This document shows positions 8,104 to 16,887 of a stretch of DNA of 64,000 bases, one piece after another. The notes below the pieces were generated by a model. The model worked only from the letters and a program-made list of their open reading frames with translations. It was not told the origin of the DNA and searched no databases. The translations under genes were made by a program, and so were the position numbers. Numbering within the stretch: position 1 is the stretch's first letter; every line of letters starts with the position of its first letter. The DNA comes from Polystyrenella longa (GTDB lineage: Bacteria; Planctomycetota; Planctomycetia; Planctomycetales; Planctomycetaceae): NCBI RefSeq assembly GCF_007750395.1, contig NZ_CP036281.1:409211-473210 (forward strand). Direction: 5' to 3'.

Positions 8104-9408
8104 GTGAGTACATTACAGCGGGAAGTTGGCCTCATCGGGGCGATGATGATGGGGCTTGGTTCGATTCTGGGAACCGGGGTTTTCGTGAGTGTGAATATCG
8201 CTACTGAAGTCACCGGCCCGGCCGTGGTGTTGGCGATTGCTGTAGCAGCCCTCGTGGCCACCTTGAACGGACTCAGCAGCGCGCAGTTGGCTGCAAATCA
8301 TCCTGTCAGCGGCGGCACCTATGAGTACGGTTATCGCTGGTTGACACCCACGCTCGGGTTCGTGGCCGGGTTCCTGTTTCTATGTGCCAAAAGTGCATCC
8401 GCCGCAACCGCCGCTCTCGGTTTCACCGGTTACTCACTCAGCTTTCTCGGTATAGAACGCCCCGACTGGGTCGTGCCGATTTCGGTGATCACGGTCGTGC
8501 TGGTAACGTTACTCGTTCTCTCGGGCATCAAAAGATCGAACGCGATGAACATCATCATCGTTTCGATTACGTTGATTTCGCTGGCCTGTTTCGTCTTACT
8601 TGGATTGTCTGCTTCGCTAAGTAATGCCGGCGAGAATCTGGTTCCCTTCTTTCAACCCGAAACCGGCGATACGCCTGTCGCCAGTTTTCTGGAAGCGTGT
8701 GCGCTGATGTTCGTCGCCTTTACCGGTTACGGTCGCATCGCCACCTTGGGCGAAGAGGTCCACGAACCTCGACGGACGATACCCCGTGCCATTATTGTCA
8801 CTTTGATCGTCTCTTCGGTCGTGTATATGCTTGTCGGTTTTGTTTCCGTCGCAGCAGTTTCGTCTACCGACTTAATGGATTCGAGTTACAGTCAGAGTGC
8901 CCCGCTTGAACAGATTGCGAGGAGTCTCGAATTCTCTCCCTTGGCTCAGCGGTTGATTGCTGTGGGTGCCGTTACGGCGATGCTGGGTGTCCTCCTTAAT
9001 TTGGTACTCGGTCTTTCCCGCGTCGCCTTCGCCATGGGGCGGCGGAGTGATATCCCCATTTATCTAGGGAAGGTTACTGAGAAGAACTCGAACCCCACGA
9101 ATGCGATTCTGCTGGTGGGGGGCGTGATTTTGCTTTTAACATTGATTGGTAATGTGAAAACGACCTGGTCATTCAGTGCCTTCACCGTGTTGATCTATTA
9201 CGCTATCACCAACCTCGCAGCGATTCGGCTAAGTGAAGCAGAGAGATTGTATCCTCACTGGATTCCCTGGGCCGGCCTGATTCTCTGCCTGTCGCTTGCC
9301 TTCTGGGTCGAGACTCGTATCTGGATAACCGGTACGGGCATTGTATTACTTGGTCTGGTGTACCGGTTTGTGCGGCACCAATTACTCAACTCTGGAAAGT
9401 CTGACTGA
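8104..9408 (+). CDS. APC-superfamily amino acid permease
   Basis: 434 aa with about 12 hydrophobic segments, an inner-membrane transporter. The N-terminal helix 1 has the APC signature GLIGAMMMGLGSILGTGVFV, and the region around residue 200 (FVAFTGYGRIATLGEEVHEPRRTIPRAI) matches the conserved loop of cationic or branched amino acid permeases. It starts with GTG at 8104. Its stop shares one base with the start of the DoxX gene, so the two are co-transcribed. Substrate specificity cannot be read from sequence. Confidence 0.85.
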   Translation: MSTLQREVGLIGAMMMGLGSILGTGVFVSVNIATEVTGPAVVLAIAVAALVATLNGLSSAQLAANHPVSGGTYEYGYRWLTPTLGFVAGFLFLCAKSASAATAALGFTGYSLSFLGIERPDWVVPISVITVVLVTLLVLSGIKRSNAMNIIIVSITLISLACFVLLGLSASLSNAGENLVPFFQPETGDTPVASFLEACALMFVAFTGYGRIATLGEEVHEPRRTIPRAIIVTLIVSSVVYMLVGFVSVAAVSSTDLMDSSYSQSAPLEQIARSLEFSPLAQRLIAVGAVTAMLGVLLNLVLGLSRVAFAMGRRSDIPIYLGKVTEKNSNPTNAILLVGGVILLLTLIGNVKTTWSFSAFTVLIYYAITNLAAIRLSEAERLYPHWIPWAGLILCLSLAFWVETRIWITGTGIVLLGLVYRFVRHQLLNSGKSD

Positions 9409-9857
9409 TGAATAAACTGTTTACGAAACTGATGCAAACCAGCGGTGGTTTTTCAGTCTTGCTTATTCGAGCAATGGTCGGACTTGTCTTTCTCTCGGAA
9501 GGGATCCAGAAGTTTCTTTATCCGGTTACGAGGGGGGCGGGCCGATTCGAAGAAATCAGTCTCCCTATGCCCGACTTTCTCGGTTACTTCGTCGGCAGTT
9601 TTGAAATTGCCTGCGGATTACTGATCGTCATCGGTCTCTTTGTTCGTCTGGCTGTTATTCCGACGATCATCATCATGCTCGTCGCGATCTCCACCACAAA
9701 GATCCCCATGCTGGCGGAAGACGGATTCTGGGCAATGGCCCACGCCGCTCGCACCGACTTCTGTATGCTGCTCGGTTCGATCTTCCTCTTTCTCGTGGGT
9801 GCAGGCACCCTCTCCTGCGACCGGGTTCTGTTCTGGAAACGCTCCCGCGAAAAGTAA
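9408..9857 (+). CDS. DoxX-family membrane protein
   Basis: 149 aa with four hydrophobic segments. The DoxX pattern is visible: IRAMVGLVFLSEGIQKFLYP in helix 1 and SFEIACGLLIVIGLFVR in helix 2. DoxX proteins are small inner-membrane proteins linked to redox functions, mostly without a proven reaction. The ATG overlaps the permease stop by one base (TGATG), indicating translational coupling. It ends 7 bp from the convergent ThiF-like gene, with no visible terminator between them. Confidence 0.82.
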   Translation: MNKLFTKLMQTSGGFSVLLIRAMVGLVFLSEGIQKFLYPVTRGAGRFEEISLPMPDFLGYFVGSFEIACGLLIVIGLFVRLAVIPTIIIMLVAISTTKIPMLAEDGFWAMAHAARTDFCMLLGSIFLFLVGAGTLSCDRVLFWKRSREK

Positions 9858-9864
9858 TCTACCC

Positions 9865-10902
9865 TCAACTGCCGATATAGCGGGCGTAGAGCGTTCGGGC
9901 TTCGCTGATGTCGTCGGTCCCCTTGATGATGGCGCGACCGTCAGGGAAGAGGGTGAGTTCGTGTTCGGATTCGTTCAGTTTCGCTTTTAATAAAAAGCGG
10001 TTCTGAGTGACCGTGGCCGAGTTCTGTAACTTGCGGTTCAACTCATCCAGGTTCATCTTGAATCCGGCCGGGGGCGAAACTTGTACCGCGTTGCGACCGC
10101 AGAGAATGACGGTTTGCGAACCTTCGCGTCCATCGAGCCACAATCGTTCCCCCTTGTGGCAGGCAGGGCAGTCGCCCCGTTCCCGCAGCGTCTTCATGTT
10201 CATCTTCCGCAGGGAAAGATCCCATACGTCGACGATGGTGAGAACCGGTTCAATGGCGTCCCGTTTGCCGCTGAGAACTTTCATCGCCGCAACGCATTCC
10301 AGAGAAGAGACCACGTTCACTGCCGGTCCAAGAACGCCCGCCGTGTCGCACGTCTCAACCGAGCCAGGTTCGGGGACTCTCTCTATCAGGCAGCGCAGAC
10401 AGGCAGTCTCGTGCGGGAAGATCGTCATCGTCTGACCGTGTGATCCGATGACACCGCCATAGATCCACGGAATGTTTGATTCCAACGAGTAGTCGTTTAT
10501 GAGGAACCTGATTTCGAAATTATCCGTTCCGTCCAGAATCAGGTCGACCCCTTCTGCAAACTGAGCGATGTTGGTGTGATCGATATCGGCGACGTGCGGT
10601 TCGATGGTCACGGAGGAATTGATCTTGCGCAATTTCTCCGTAGCAGCGATCGCTTTGGGAAATTGGGACTCGATGTCCGCTTCATCGAAGAGGACCTGCC
10701 GCTGCAGGTTGCTCAGTTCCACAAAGTCTCGGTCGACGATGCGTAATGTCCCGACACCGGCGCGGACGAGTGTCTCGGCGATAACAGTTCCGAGTGCTCC
10801 ACATCCACAGAGCAGGACAGTCGAGTCCTGTAGCTTCTGTTGTGCAGCGGCGTCCCAGTCGGCGAAAAGCAGTTGTTTCTGATAGCGGTCCGAAGGAAGC
10901 AT
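9865..10902 (-). CDS. ThiF/MoeB/HesA-family E1-like adenylyltransferase
   Basis: 345 aa. The Rossmann ATP-binding motif is GCGALG at residues 33-38, followed by VDRDFVELSNLQRQ, which is strongly conserved in the family. Zinc ligands appear as a CLRC pair and a later CPAC pair, and the catalytic cysteine region reads ETCDTAGVLGPAVNVV. The enzyme adenylates the C-terminal glycine of a ubiquitin-like sulfur carrier (ThiS or MoaD type) for thiamine or molybdopterin synthesis. Instead of a rhodanese domain it ends in about 80 residues resembling a sulfur-carrier-like beta fold. No carrier gene is adjacent, so ThiF and MoeB cannot be told apart. Confidence 0.85.
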   Translation of the reverse strand: MLPSDRYQKQLLFADWDAAAQQKLQDSTVLLCGCGALGTVIAETLVRAGVGTLRIVDRDFVELSNLQRQVLFDEADIESQFPKAIAATEKLRKINSSVTIEPHVADIDHTNIAQFAEGVDLILDGTDNFEIRFLINDYSLESNIPWIYGGVIGSHGQTMTIFPHETACLRCLIERVPEPGSVETCDTAGVLGPAVNVVSSLECVAAMKVLSGKRDAIEPVLTIVDVWDLSLRKMNMKTLRERGDCPACHKGERLWLDGREGSQTVILCGRNAVQVSPPAGFKMNLDELNRKLQNSATVTQNRFLLKAKLNESEHELTLFPDGRAIIKGTDDISEARTLYARYIGS

Positions 10903-11042
10903 TTCTCGGATTATTTCTGTTTTATAAACGGGGATATCTCAAACAGCCAAACGGCAGGCTGACTTCATTTTTGCTACACCTGAGACAGTTTACCAGTGTC
11001 ATAATTTGACGCACACAGCAGGCTGATCAGAAACAGCAGAAA

Positions 11043-11438
11043 ATGAATCGCAAATCTTCATCGAGAGGAATGAGCATAACGATGTCGGTGACGAAATCAA
11101 ACGGAACCAAGGTTGTCCTACCCCGGTTAGGCGTGGATCACCTCTGGGAGGACATGAAAAACCATTACGCCGCTCTCAACCAGGTGAAGTGGAAGCACTT
11201 CGCCATGCTGACGCTGGCCGAGTTGGGGAACTGGCCGATTGACCGCATCGCAATTGTGATGGGGCACAGTCCCGGTCATGTATCGCGATGTATTGAAAAA
11301 GTGAAAACAGAATTGCGTGAACATTTCAATGATCCGTTTTTCGAAAACGAACCCGAAATGCAGCAATCCAGCGACCACAGTAATCCTGCGGGCCCGGGTG
11401 TTGCGCAACGGGCAGGTCGTTCCGCTTTCGATAAATAA
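11043..11438 (+). CDS. Small helix-turn-helix protein of the phage-like module
   Basis: 131 aa. The central part (about residues 48-90) reads as a helix-turn-helix: KHFAMLTLAELGNWPIDRI, then AIVMGHSPGHVSRCIEKVKTEL, similar to sigma-region-4 or terminase-small-subunit DNA binding folds. The N-terminus is Ser/Lys-rich and the C-terminus (after residue 100) looks disordered. It is the first gene of the module, 26 bp before the ParB-like gene. It could be a regulator of the module or a DNA-recognition protein. In-frame ATGs at 11043, 11070 and 11082 are all possible starts. Confidence 0.6.
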   Translation: MNRKSSSRGMSITMSVTKSNGTKVVLPRLGVDHLWEDMKNHYAALNQVKWKHFAMLTLAELGNWPIDRIAIVMGHSPGHVSRCIEKVKTELREHFNDPFFENEPEMQQSSDHSNPAGPGVAQRAGRSAFDK

Positions 11439-11464
11439 CTTTCGTAAGAATGAAAAGGGTAAGT

Positions 11465-12079
11465 ATGTTCGCAGAAATTAATCCCCAAGTTGAGGGGAAG
11501 GGGGGAATATCGTTTCCCTTACGCAGGATGCCGATCACGGAACTCAAGCCGGCTCCATACAATCCTCGCATTCCGTTGGAACCAGGGACTCCCGCTTATC
11601 GTCGGTTGGAACGTTCGCTCCAGGAATTCAGCCTGGTGCAACCCATTGTCTGGAATGATCAAACGGGGCATATCGTCTCCGGCCATCAACGGGTGGAAAT
11701 ATTGAAGGACCGGGGAGAGACCGACATCCCCGTACTAGTGGTTTCGCTGTCCACGGAACGGGAGAAGGCTCTCAATGTGACATTGAACAACCGGCAAGTC
11801 GGAAGCGATTGGGATCAAAATGCGTTAGCCACATTGATGACGGACCTCGTCGATCTTCCTGATTTTGACGCGACTCTTACCGGTTTTGATGAGAGGGACC
11901 TGAACGACTTCCTGTTTACTCCCGATCCCAACTTTGAACCCGAAGAAGAGGAGGCGGAGCAAAATCATGTTTTAGTGACATTGGAAGTGCCGCCCGAACA
12001 CTGGACGGAAATCCAACAGGACCTGAACGAAATAATCAGACGCTGGCGAGTACCTGTGCACGTGCAATTACCCAGCTAA
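11465..12079 (+). CDS. ParB/sulfiredoxin-like N-terminal domain protein
   Basis: 204 aa from the ATG at 11465, chosen because AAAAGGG lies 6 bases upstream; an ATG at 11450 is also open. Residues about 20-110 are the ParB N-terminal (Srx-like) fold: LKPAPYNPR, then a VQPIVWNDQTGHIVSGHQR motif in which GHQR is the ParB box II-like nucleotide-binding loop. The C-terminal part is acidic (EPEEEEAEQ) and ends in a small beta/helix unit. No HTH or dimer domain follows, so it is the phage type that often precedes terminase genes, not a chromosome-partitioning ParB. Confidence 0.82.
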   Translation: MFAEINPQVEGKGGISFPLRRMPITELKPAPYNPRIPLEPGTPAYRRLERSLQEFSLVQPIVWNDQTGHIVSGHQRVEILKDRGETDIPVLVVSLSTEREKALNVTLNNRQVGSDWDQNALATLMTDLVDLPDFDATLTGFDERDLNDFLFTPDPNFEPEEEEAEQNHVLVTLEVPPEHWTEIQQDLNEIIRRWRVPVHVQLPS

Positions 12080-12150
12080 TCAAGTCATTAATTCTCTTAG
12101 TACCTTCGAGTCTTCGTGGTTCAAAACAAATCAGGAAATGAATCTTAACT

Positions 12151-12873
12151 ATGAAAGTTTCTGTCATTCATCAATTTCAACCGAAGTCACCTTCCATTAA
12201 CACATCGATGGTGATGGACCACTTTGGGATCGATCTTCAGCGCGAGGCACAGGAGATCATTCCCGAGATGGAGTTACCGATCGAGTCTGGTCAGGTTGTC
12301 TGTTTTACGGGCCCATCAGGATCGGGAAAGTCGAGTTTATTACAGAACGTGGCCACACAACTGGAGGGGGTTCTGGATGTTGAACGGCTTACGTGGGAAG
12401 AGAAGCCGCTGGTCGATTTATTTAAATTGCCAGTAGAAGACTCTCTTTCTCTGTTGGCTGCCTGCGGGTTGGGGGAAGCCCGTTTGGCGTTGAGGTCACC
12501 GGGGGAACTGAGCGATGGACAACGGTTTCGCTTCCGCTTGGCTCTTGGGTTTGCAGCAGGACCAAAGTGGATTCTCTGCGATGAATTCACGGCGACGCTC
12601 GACCGGAAACTGGCGCATTTGGTGGCCGGCAATATGCGACGACTGGCCGAGCGATTCGGGGTGGGTTTGTTGCTGGCCACGACACACGAAGACATTGTCG
12701 AAAGTCTGCAATCCGATGTGCATGTGCAATGTCTGGGAGAGGGTGTTGTGGAAGTGAATACAGACGACGGTAAAAAAAAAGAGACGACTTCTTCCGTCGG
12801 TTCTGGATCAGCGAAGGAAACTCTGCCGACTGGCCGTACTTCGCTCGGTGGAATTATCGAAGTCATCGCCTAG
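12151..12873 (+). CDS. ABC-type ATPase, COG2401-like
   Basis: 240 aa, soluble, no membrane partner nearby. Walker A is GPSGSGKSS at residues 54-62, the ABC signature-like region is LSDGQRFRFRLAL, and Walker B is WILCDEF followed by a switch-type TTHED. The best match in memory is COG2401, an ABC-type ATPase that is normally fused to an acetyltransferase domain. Here the acetyltransferase is a separate gene starting 14 bases after the stop. The tail after about residue 205 is Ser/Thr-rich and looks disordered. The role in the phage-like module is unknown; DNA handling is more likely than transport. Confidence 0.75.
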   Translation: MKVSVIHQFQPKSPSINTSMVMDHFGIDLQREAQEIIPEMELPIESGQVVCFTGPSGSGKSSLLQNVATQLEGVLDVERLTWEEKPLVDLFKLPVEDSLSLLAACGLGEARLALRSPGELSDGQRFRFRLALGFAAGPKWILCDEFTATLDRKLAHLVAGNMRRLAERFGVGLLLATTHEDIVESLQSDVHVQCLGEGVVEVNTDDGKKKETTSSVGSGSAKETLPTGRTSLGGIIEVIA

Positions 12874-12887
12874 GCTGCGTTCGCCGG

Positions 12888-13364
12888 GTGACATTACTGT
12901 GGAATGACTCGAGACCAGTTGGGATCGCCGCGTTCACCTCGGCTCCGTTATCGCTGCGACCAAGAAATCGGTTCTTCAACCGCAAGGGAACCTGGAACCG
13001 CGTTCAGATGCAACAGGTGGATCGACAAGTGGTGATGCTTTCCCGGATTGTATTGCATCCGGACTATCGCGGACTCGGTTTGGCGCATCGGTTTGTACGG
13101 GAATCCTGCCACACGACTTCGTGGCCGTGGATTGAATGCCTGTCAGAGATGGGGAGGTTTAATTCATTTCTGGAGCGAGCGGGATTTCAGAGGATCGGTG
13201 TTTGTGGAAAAGGTCGCGCCGGACTGCAACAACATTCAGCACTTTACGGAACAAGGAAACGGCATGGCAAAAAAAGGACGCTCACGAAAAGCACCTTCGA
13301 AAAAAGTCGCTACGCGCGCCCGATCTATTACCTCCTCGACAATCGGGAGCACTTCGAAAAGTAA
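12888..13364 (+). CDS. GNAT-fold acetyltransferase (partner half of COG2401)
   Basis: 158 aa, starting with GTG at 12888. The GNAT core is visible: a beta strand with VVMLSRIVLHPDYRGLGLA, where the RGLGLA loop is the acetyl-CoA pyrophosphate-binding motif A, and later FLERAGFQRIGV. The end PIYYLLDN is plausible for the family. The gene begins 14 bases after the ATPase, in a different frame, so it looks like the C-terminal half of COG2401 carried as a separate cistron. The last 101 bases overlap the small terminase gene in another frame. Target unknown. Confidence 0.72.
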   Translation: MTLLWNDSRPVGIAAFTSAPLSLRPRNRFFNRKGTWNRVQMQQVDRQVVMLSRIVLHPDYRGLGLAHRFVRESCHTTSWPWIECLSEMGRFNSFLERAGFQRIGVCGKGRAGLQQHSALYGTRKRHGKKRTLTKSTFEKSRYARPIYYLLDNREHFEK

Positions 13365-13794
13365 GAGCAAGCCAAACGGTATGAGAAACAGACTGTTGAC
13401 GAATACCGAACAACGAGATGTCCTGCAGTTGGTGCAGAAGGGGGCGTCGCCTATGGGGGCCTGCCAACAGATGGGACAGACGACAGGTTCCTTTCTACGA
13501 ACCTTCACCGAGAAGGAGAGCTTTCGCGATGAATACTACGCTGTGATGACATTACTGAGCCAGAACGTATTGATGGCATTGTACCGGCAGGCAATGGAAG
13601 GCAGCGTGAGTGCTCAGACAAACTGGCTAAAAGCGATGCCACCACCGGGATGGGATGGTGTGCCTGCGATTGAGCATGTTCCTCTTTTTAGTTTTGACGA
13701 AACTCTGGATGACTTATCGGATGACGAACTTCTTAACCTGGCTCGAGCGATGGAGATTGAAGTGCCAACTGCAATTGAGAAAAACGGCTCATGA
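13264..13794 (+). CDS. Putative terminase small subunit
   Basis: 176 aa from the ATG at 13264, which has AAGGAAACGGC directly upstream. The open frame reaches further upstream (13048), but that part is a shadow of the GNAT gene. The N-terminus is very basic (KKGRSRKAPSKK), followed by a helix-turn-helix-like region (NTEQRDVLQLVQKGASPMGACQQMG) and the helical FRDEYYAVMTLLSQNVLMALYRQAMEG, as in small terminases that bind pac/cos DNA. The acidic C-terminus may contact TerL. It precedes the large subunit gene directly and overlaps it. Confidence 0.65.
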   Translation: MAKKGRSRKAPSKKVATRARSITSSTIGSTSKSKSKPNGMRNRLLTNTEQRDVLQLVQKGASPMGACQQMGQTTGSFLRTFTEKESFRDEYYAVMTLLSQNVLMALYRQAMEGSVSAQTNWLKAMPPPGWDGVPAIEHVPLFSFDETLDDLSDDELLNLARAMEIEVPTAIEKNGS

Positions 13795-15223
13795 TCGATT
13801 GTTGGCCCAGTCGCCCGAATATTTTCGGAACCAACTCCGAATTGAATCGGAAGGTCATCAGCCATTACGAGAAATTCTGGAACCCTGGCAGCAGGACGAC
13901 TTCGCGGCACTCGATCCGGCGTGGCGATGGCTGGCGGAGGATCGAAAGCCTTCCAGACAAGGCAGGTTAATTCGACGGGCTTACATCGAACGCCCACGCG
14001 GACATAGTAAGACGTCCGACATGGCGGTGCAGATAGCATGGATCTTGCAGTATGCCAAACAGAATCTACGTGGAGTCGCGGCGGCTGCAGACCGGGATCA
14101 GGCGGGGTTGATTCTGAACGCAATCCGAAAGTTAATTCAGCTGAACCCCCAACTCTGCCGCGACCTCGTTGTGAGAAAAGAGTACGTCGAGAATCAACTG
14201 ACAGGAAGTCGGCTGGAATTGATCTCGTCCGACGTTCAAAGTTCGTGGGGAATCCTGCCTGACTTTGTGGTGTGTGATGAACTGTGCCATTGGGAGAAGG
14301 CCGATTTGTGGTACTCGCTGTTGTCCTCCGCATCCAAACGGCGGCATTGTTTGCTGATCGTATTAACAAACGCAGGCGTTGGGCGGGACTGGCAGTGGGA
14401 AGTGCGGGAGAACGCTAGACGACATCACCGGTGGTACTTCGCCTCGCTTGATGGACCCCATGCGAGTTGGATTCAGCAGGAGAGCCTGGAAGAGCAACGG
14501 CAATTGCTTCCACTCCCAGTGTACGAGCGGTTATGGCTCAATAGATGGCAGCATTCGGATGGGGAATTCGTCACCTTGGCGGAAGCAGAAGCTTGCCGAT
14601 TGGACTCACTCGTTTACTGTGACCGGGGCGAACCTCAGTATGAATATATCGCCGCGATCGACTATGCCGAAAAGCGGGATTACACCGTTGGCATCGTCCT
14701 GCATTGCGAAGGGGAACGATTGATTGTGGATCGGATGGATGTTGTCGTGCCTTCTGCCAATGAACCGACGCCTGTGGCGTGGGTGGAGGAATGGATGCAC
14801 GAAATTGCGTCGTCGTTCTCCGTGCAGCGATTCATCATCGACGAGTATCAATTGCTGGGCACGATCCAGCGACTGGAGAACGAGTATCCTATTCAACGAT
14901 TCGAGTTCGCCGGCAGTCGTGGCAATCATGAACTGGCGATGTTGCTACGGCAATTGATAGTCGGGCGACGGGTTCGGTGGTACTCCGGTTGTGGACAAAT
15001 TTCGGGAGGAGAGAGACAGGATGACTTGGAGACTGAACTCGCTTCATTGTTGTTGAAGCAGTTGGGACGGGGACGCATTCGCATCGATCATCAGTCTCGT
15101 CTCGGCTATCACGACGACCGGGCCTTCGCATTGGGGGCGGCTTGTCTATACGCCGTCAAAGGGACCGCTTCGTCCGACTGGTTGGAGATGACCTTACCTG
15201 ATGAAAGAGGATTTCAGTTGTAA
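13709..15223 (+). CDS. Terminase large subunit
   Basis: About 504 aa from the ATG at 13709; ATG 13721 and TTG 13799 are other candidates, so the start is uncertain. The ATPase half has a Walker A-like loop RPRGHSKTS, Walker B DFVVCDE and the coupling motif LTNAG. The nuclease half has the three acidic positions expected for an RNase H fold: AIDYAEKRD, FIIDEYQ and YHDDRAFALGAA. The enzyme pumps and cuts phage DNA at the portal. All key residues appear intact, unlike in a decayed prophage. The N-terminus overlaps the small subunit gene by up to 86 bases. Confidence 0.85.
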   Translation: MTYRMTNFLTWLERWRLKCQLQLRKTAHDRLLAQSPEYFRNQLRIESEGHQPLREILEPWQQDDFAALDPAWRWLAEDRKPSRQGRLIRRAYIERPRGHSKTSDMAVQIAWILQYAKQNLRGVAAAADRDQAGLILNAIRKLIQLNPQLCRDLVVRKEYVENQLTGSRLELISSDVQSSWGILPDFVVCDELCHWEKADLWYSLLSSASKRRHCLLIVLTNAGVGRDWQWEVRENARRHHRWYFASLDGPHASWIQQESLEEQRQLLPLPVYERLWLNRWQHSDGEFVTLAEAEACRLDSLVYCDRGEPQYEYIAAIDYAEKRDYTVGIVLHCEGERLIVDRMDVVVPSANEPTPVAWVEEWMHEIASSFSVQRFIIDEYQLLGTIQRLENEYPIQRFEFAGSRGNHELAMLLRQLIVGRRVRWYSGCGQISGGERQDDLETELASLLLKQLGRGRIRIDHQSRLGYHDDRAFALGAACLYAVKGTASSDWLEMTLPDERGFQL

Positions 15224-15308
15224 CCTGAAGCGGTAAGAGCGTGTGGAAACAGCCAGACGCAACAAACTTAGATCTACGAATTTAATAATTAACAGGGAGT
15301 AGCGATTG

Positions 15309-16697
15309 ATGTTGAGTTTCATTAAAGACCGGTGGCGGATTGCGCAGTTGAAAGCGGAGTACCAGCGGCGAGTGCAGGAGAATCTGTTGGAGCTGGTCGA
15401 AGCGAATCATTCTCGACCAGTGGCTGACGATTCGGGGGAATGGATGCAGGTGGGTAAATCGAAAACAGGAGCAACTGAATCGGAGCAGGCGGCGACCCGG
15501 GATCAGGTGCGGAAGATGGTTCACGAGAATCCTCACGCGCGGAACATTCTAAGATTGATGGAAGTTTATGTGGTTGGACCAGAATTGCAGTTGAGTCATC
15601 AACCGCAGTTACGGGAGGGAGAGCAGGAAGACCGGGAACTGACGCGCTCGGCGACCACCCTTTGGAAGGACTTTCTGTCCGAGAACCAACGACATTTCAG
15701 TTACCGGGAATATGCGAAGCGGACATGGCGCGATGGAGAAACCTTTCTTCGTCAGTTTGATACCGAGGTCTGGCCACCGACAGTACGGTTTATTGATCCG
15801 GAACAGATTGGGGCGACAGCGGAGTTACCAGACAGCGAGGGAATCATTACTCAGCGACACGATGTCGAGACGCCGATTTATTATTTGCAAGTCGATGCGA
15901 ACACGGGTGAACTGCTGGAACAGATTCCGGCGGCGGAAGTTTTTCATACAAGAATCAATGTAGATTCCAACCAGAAGCGAGGGGAGAGCCTGTTCGCTCC
16001 GATACTCGCCTGCCTGTCGTCTTTTAACAGATGGGTCGAGACCGAACTGCTCGCGCGAAAGTTACAGGCCTCCATTGTGTTGTGGCGAAAGGTGCAGGGG
16101 TCCGCCTCGGCAGCGACGAACCTGGCGGAGAGCGCCCAGACATCTTCGACGCGATACGGAGGAGACAGTGTGCGGCGGGAACGCTTTGCTCCGGGAACGA
16201 TTCTAACGACTTCTGCTGGAACGGACTTGCAGTACCTCTCGCCGAATACAAACTTCGGTGACGCCGTTCCGCTGGGACGATTACTGCTGTTGTGTACGGC
16301 GGCCGGAGCGGGGCTGCCTGAGTTTATGCTGACGTCGGACGCAGCGAATGCCAACTATTCATCAACGATGGTGGCCGAAGGACCGGCTGTGAAAATGTTC
16401 CAGTCGGAGCAGAACTTCTTTGCCAATGAGTTCACCAGGATCTGGCGCTGGGTTATGCGAGAAGCGATATCACAACAGTTACTGCCCGACGACTTTCTCG
16501 ATCGGTATCGCCCCAGTTGGAACTTTCCCCAACTCGTCAATCGGGATCGATCGCGCGAACGGTTGGCAGATACCCATATGGTCGATCATCAAATTCTCAG
16601 CCGGGCCGAAGTCGCCCGGAGAGATGGAGTTGATCCCCATACGATGCAAACGGAAATCGATCAGGAAACTACCCGGCAGGCGAAAAAGGCAGCTTAA
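15309..16697 (+). CDS. Phage portal protein, lambda type
   Basis: 462 aa. The ATG at 15309 is preceded by ACAGGGAGT; a TTG one codon earlier is also possible. Conserved lambda-portal features are a start helix with WMQVGKSK, the core RNILRLMEVYVVGPELQ, TWRDGETFLRQF, RFIDPEQI, the IPAAEVFHTRI strand and a long C-terminal helix region. A typical portal forms the dodecameric channel for DNA at the capsid vertex. It is full length for the family (about 450-530 aa). No capsid or protease gene follows, so its partner shell is missing from this locus. Confidence 0.85.
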   Translation: MLSFIKDRWRIAQLKAEYQRRVQENLLELVEANHSRPVADDSGEWMQVGKSKTGATESEQAATRDQVRKMVHENPHARNILRLMEVYVVGPELQLSHQPQLREGEQEDRELTRSATTLWKDFLSENQRHFSYREYAKRTWRDGETFLRQFDTEVWPPTVRFIDPEQIGATAELPDSEGIITQRHDVETPIYYLQVDANTGELLEQIPAAEVFHTRINVDSNQKRGESLFAPILACLSSFNRWVETELLARKLQASIVLWRKVQGSASAATNLAESAQTSSTRYGGDSVRRERFAPGTILTTSAGTDLQYLSPNTNFGDAVPLGRLLLLCTAAGAGLPEFMLTSDAANANYSSTMVAEGPAVKMFQSEQNFFANEFTRIWRWVMREAISQQLLPDDFLDRYRPSWNFPQLVNRDRSRERLADTHMVDHQILSRAEVARRDGVDPHTMQTEIDQETTRQAKKAA

Positions 16698-16887
16698 GGT
16701 TTAGGCTGGCACGATTGTACGGGCCCCTTTTTTCGGTGTTTTATGAAACTCGGAACCTTGTGAATAGGCATGATCACCACTTTCCGGAGGTACAGTCCTT
16801 TTTTCGTAAGTGGGGTTTGAATAGAATGAAAACTCCTCCGCTGTGACTTTGCATTCTCCTGAACTTTTCAGATAAGGATTTCTCCTG

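Larger units (their letters stand above)
11043..16697 (+). mobile_element. Phage-derived packaging module, capsid-less
   Basis: Seven same-strand genes, tightly packed with overlaps: HTH protein, ParB-like protein, ABC-type ATPase, GNAT, small terminase, large terminase, portal. The order terS-terL-portal is that of tailed phages. The block stops right after the portal: no prohead protease, capsid, tail, lysis, integrase or repressor gene follows, and ordinary chromosomal genes flank both sides. No tRNA or obvious direct repeats mark the ends. Frames are intact and catalytic motifs of the ATPase and TerL are kept, which argues against simple decay. It may be a phage remnant, a satellite or a domesticated packaging system. 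Confidence 0.7.

Noticed and set aside
12151-12873. ABC transporter ATPase as part of an importer or exporter
   Set aside because: No permease or binding protein gene is nearby and the context is phage packaging, so transport is unlikely.
16698-16720. TGGCACGATTG, resembling a sigma-54 promoter
   Set aside because: The required TTGC at the right spacing is missing.
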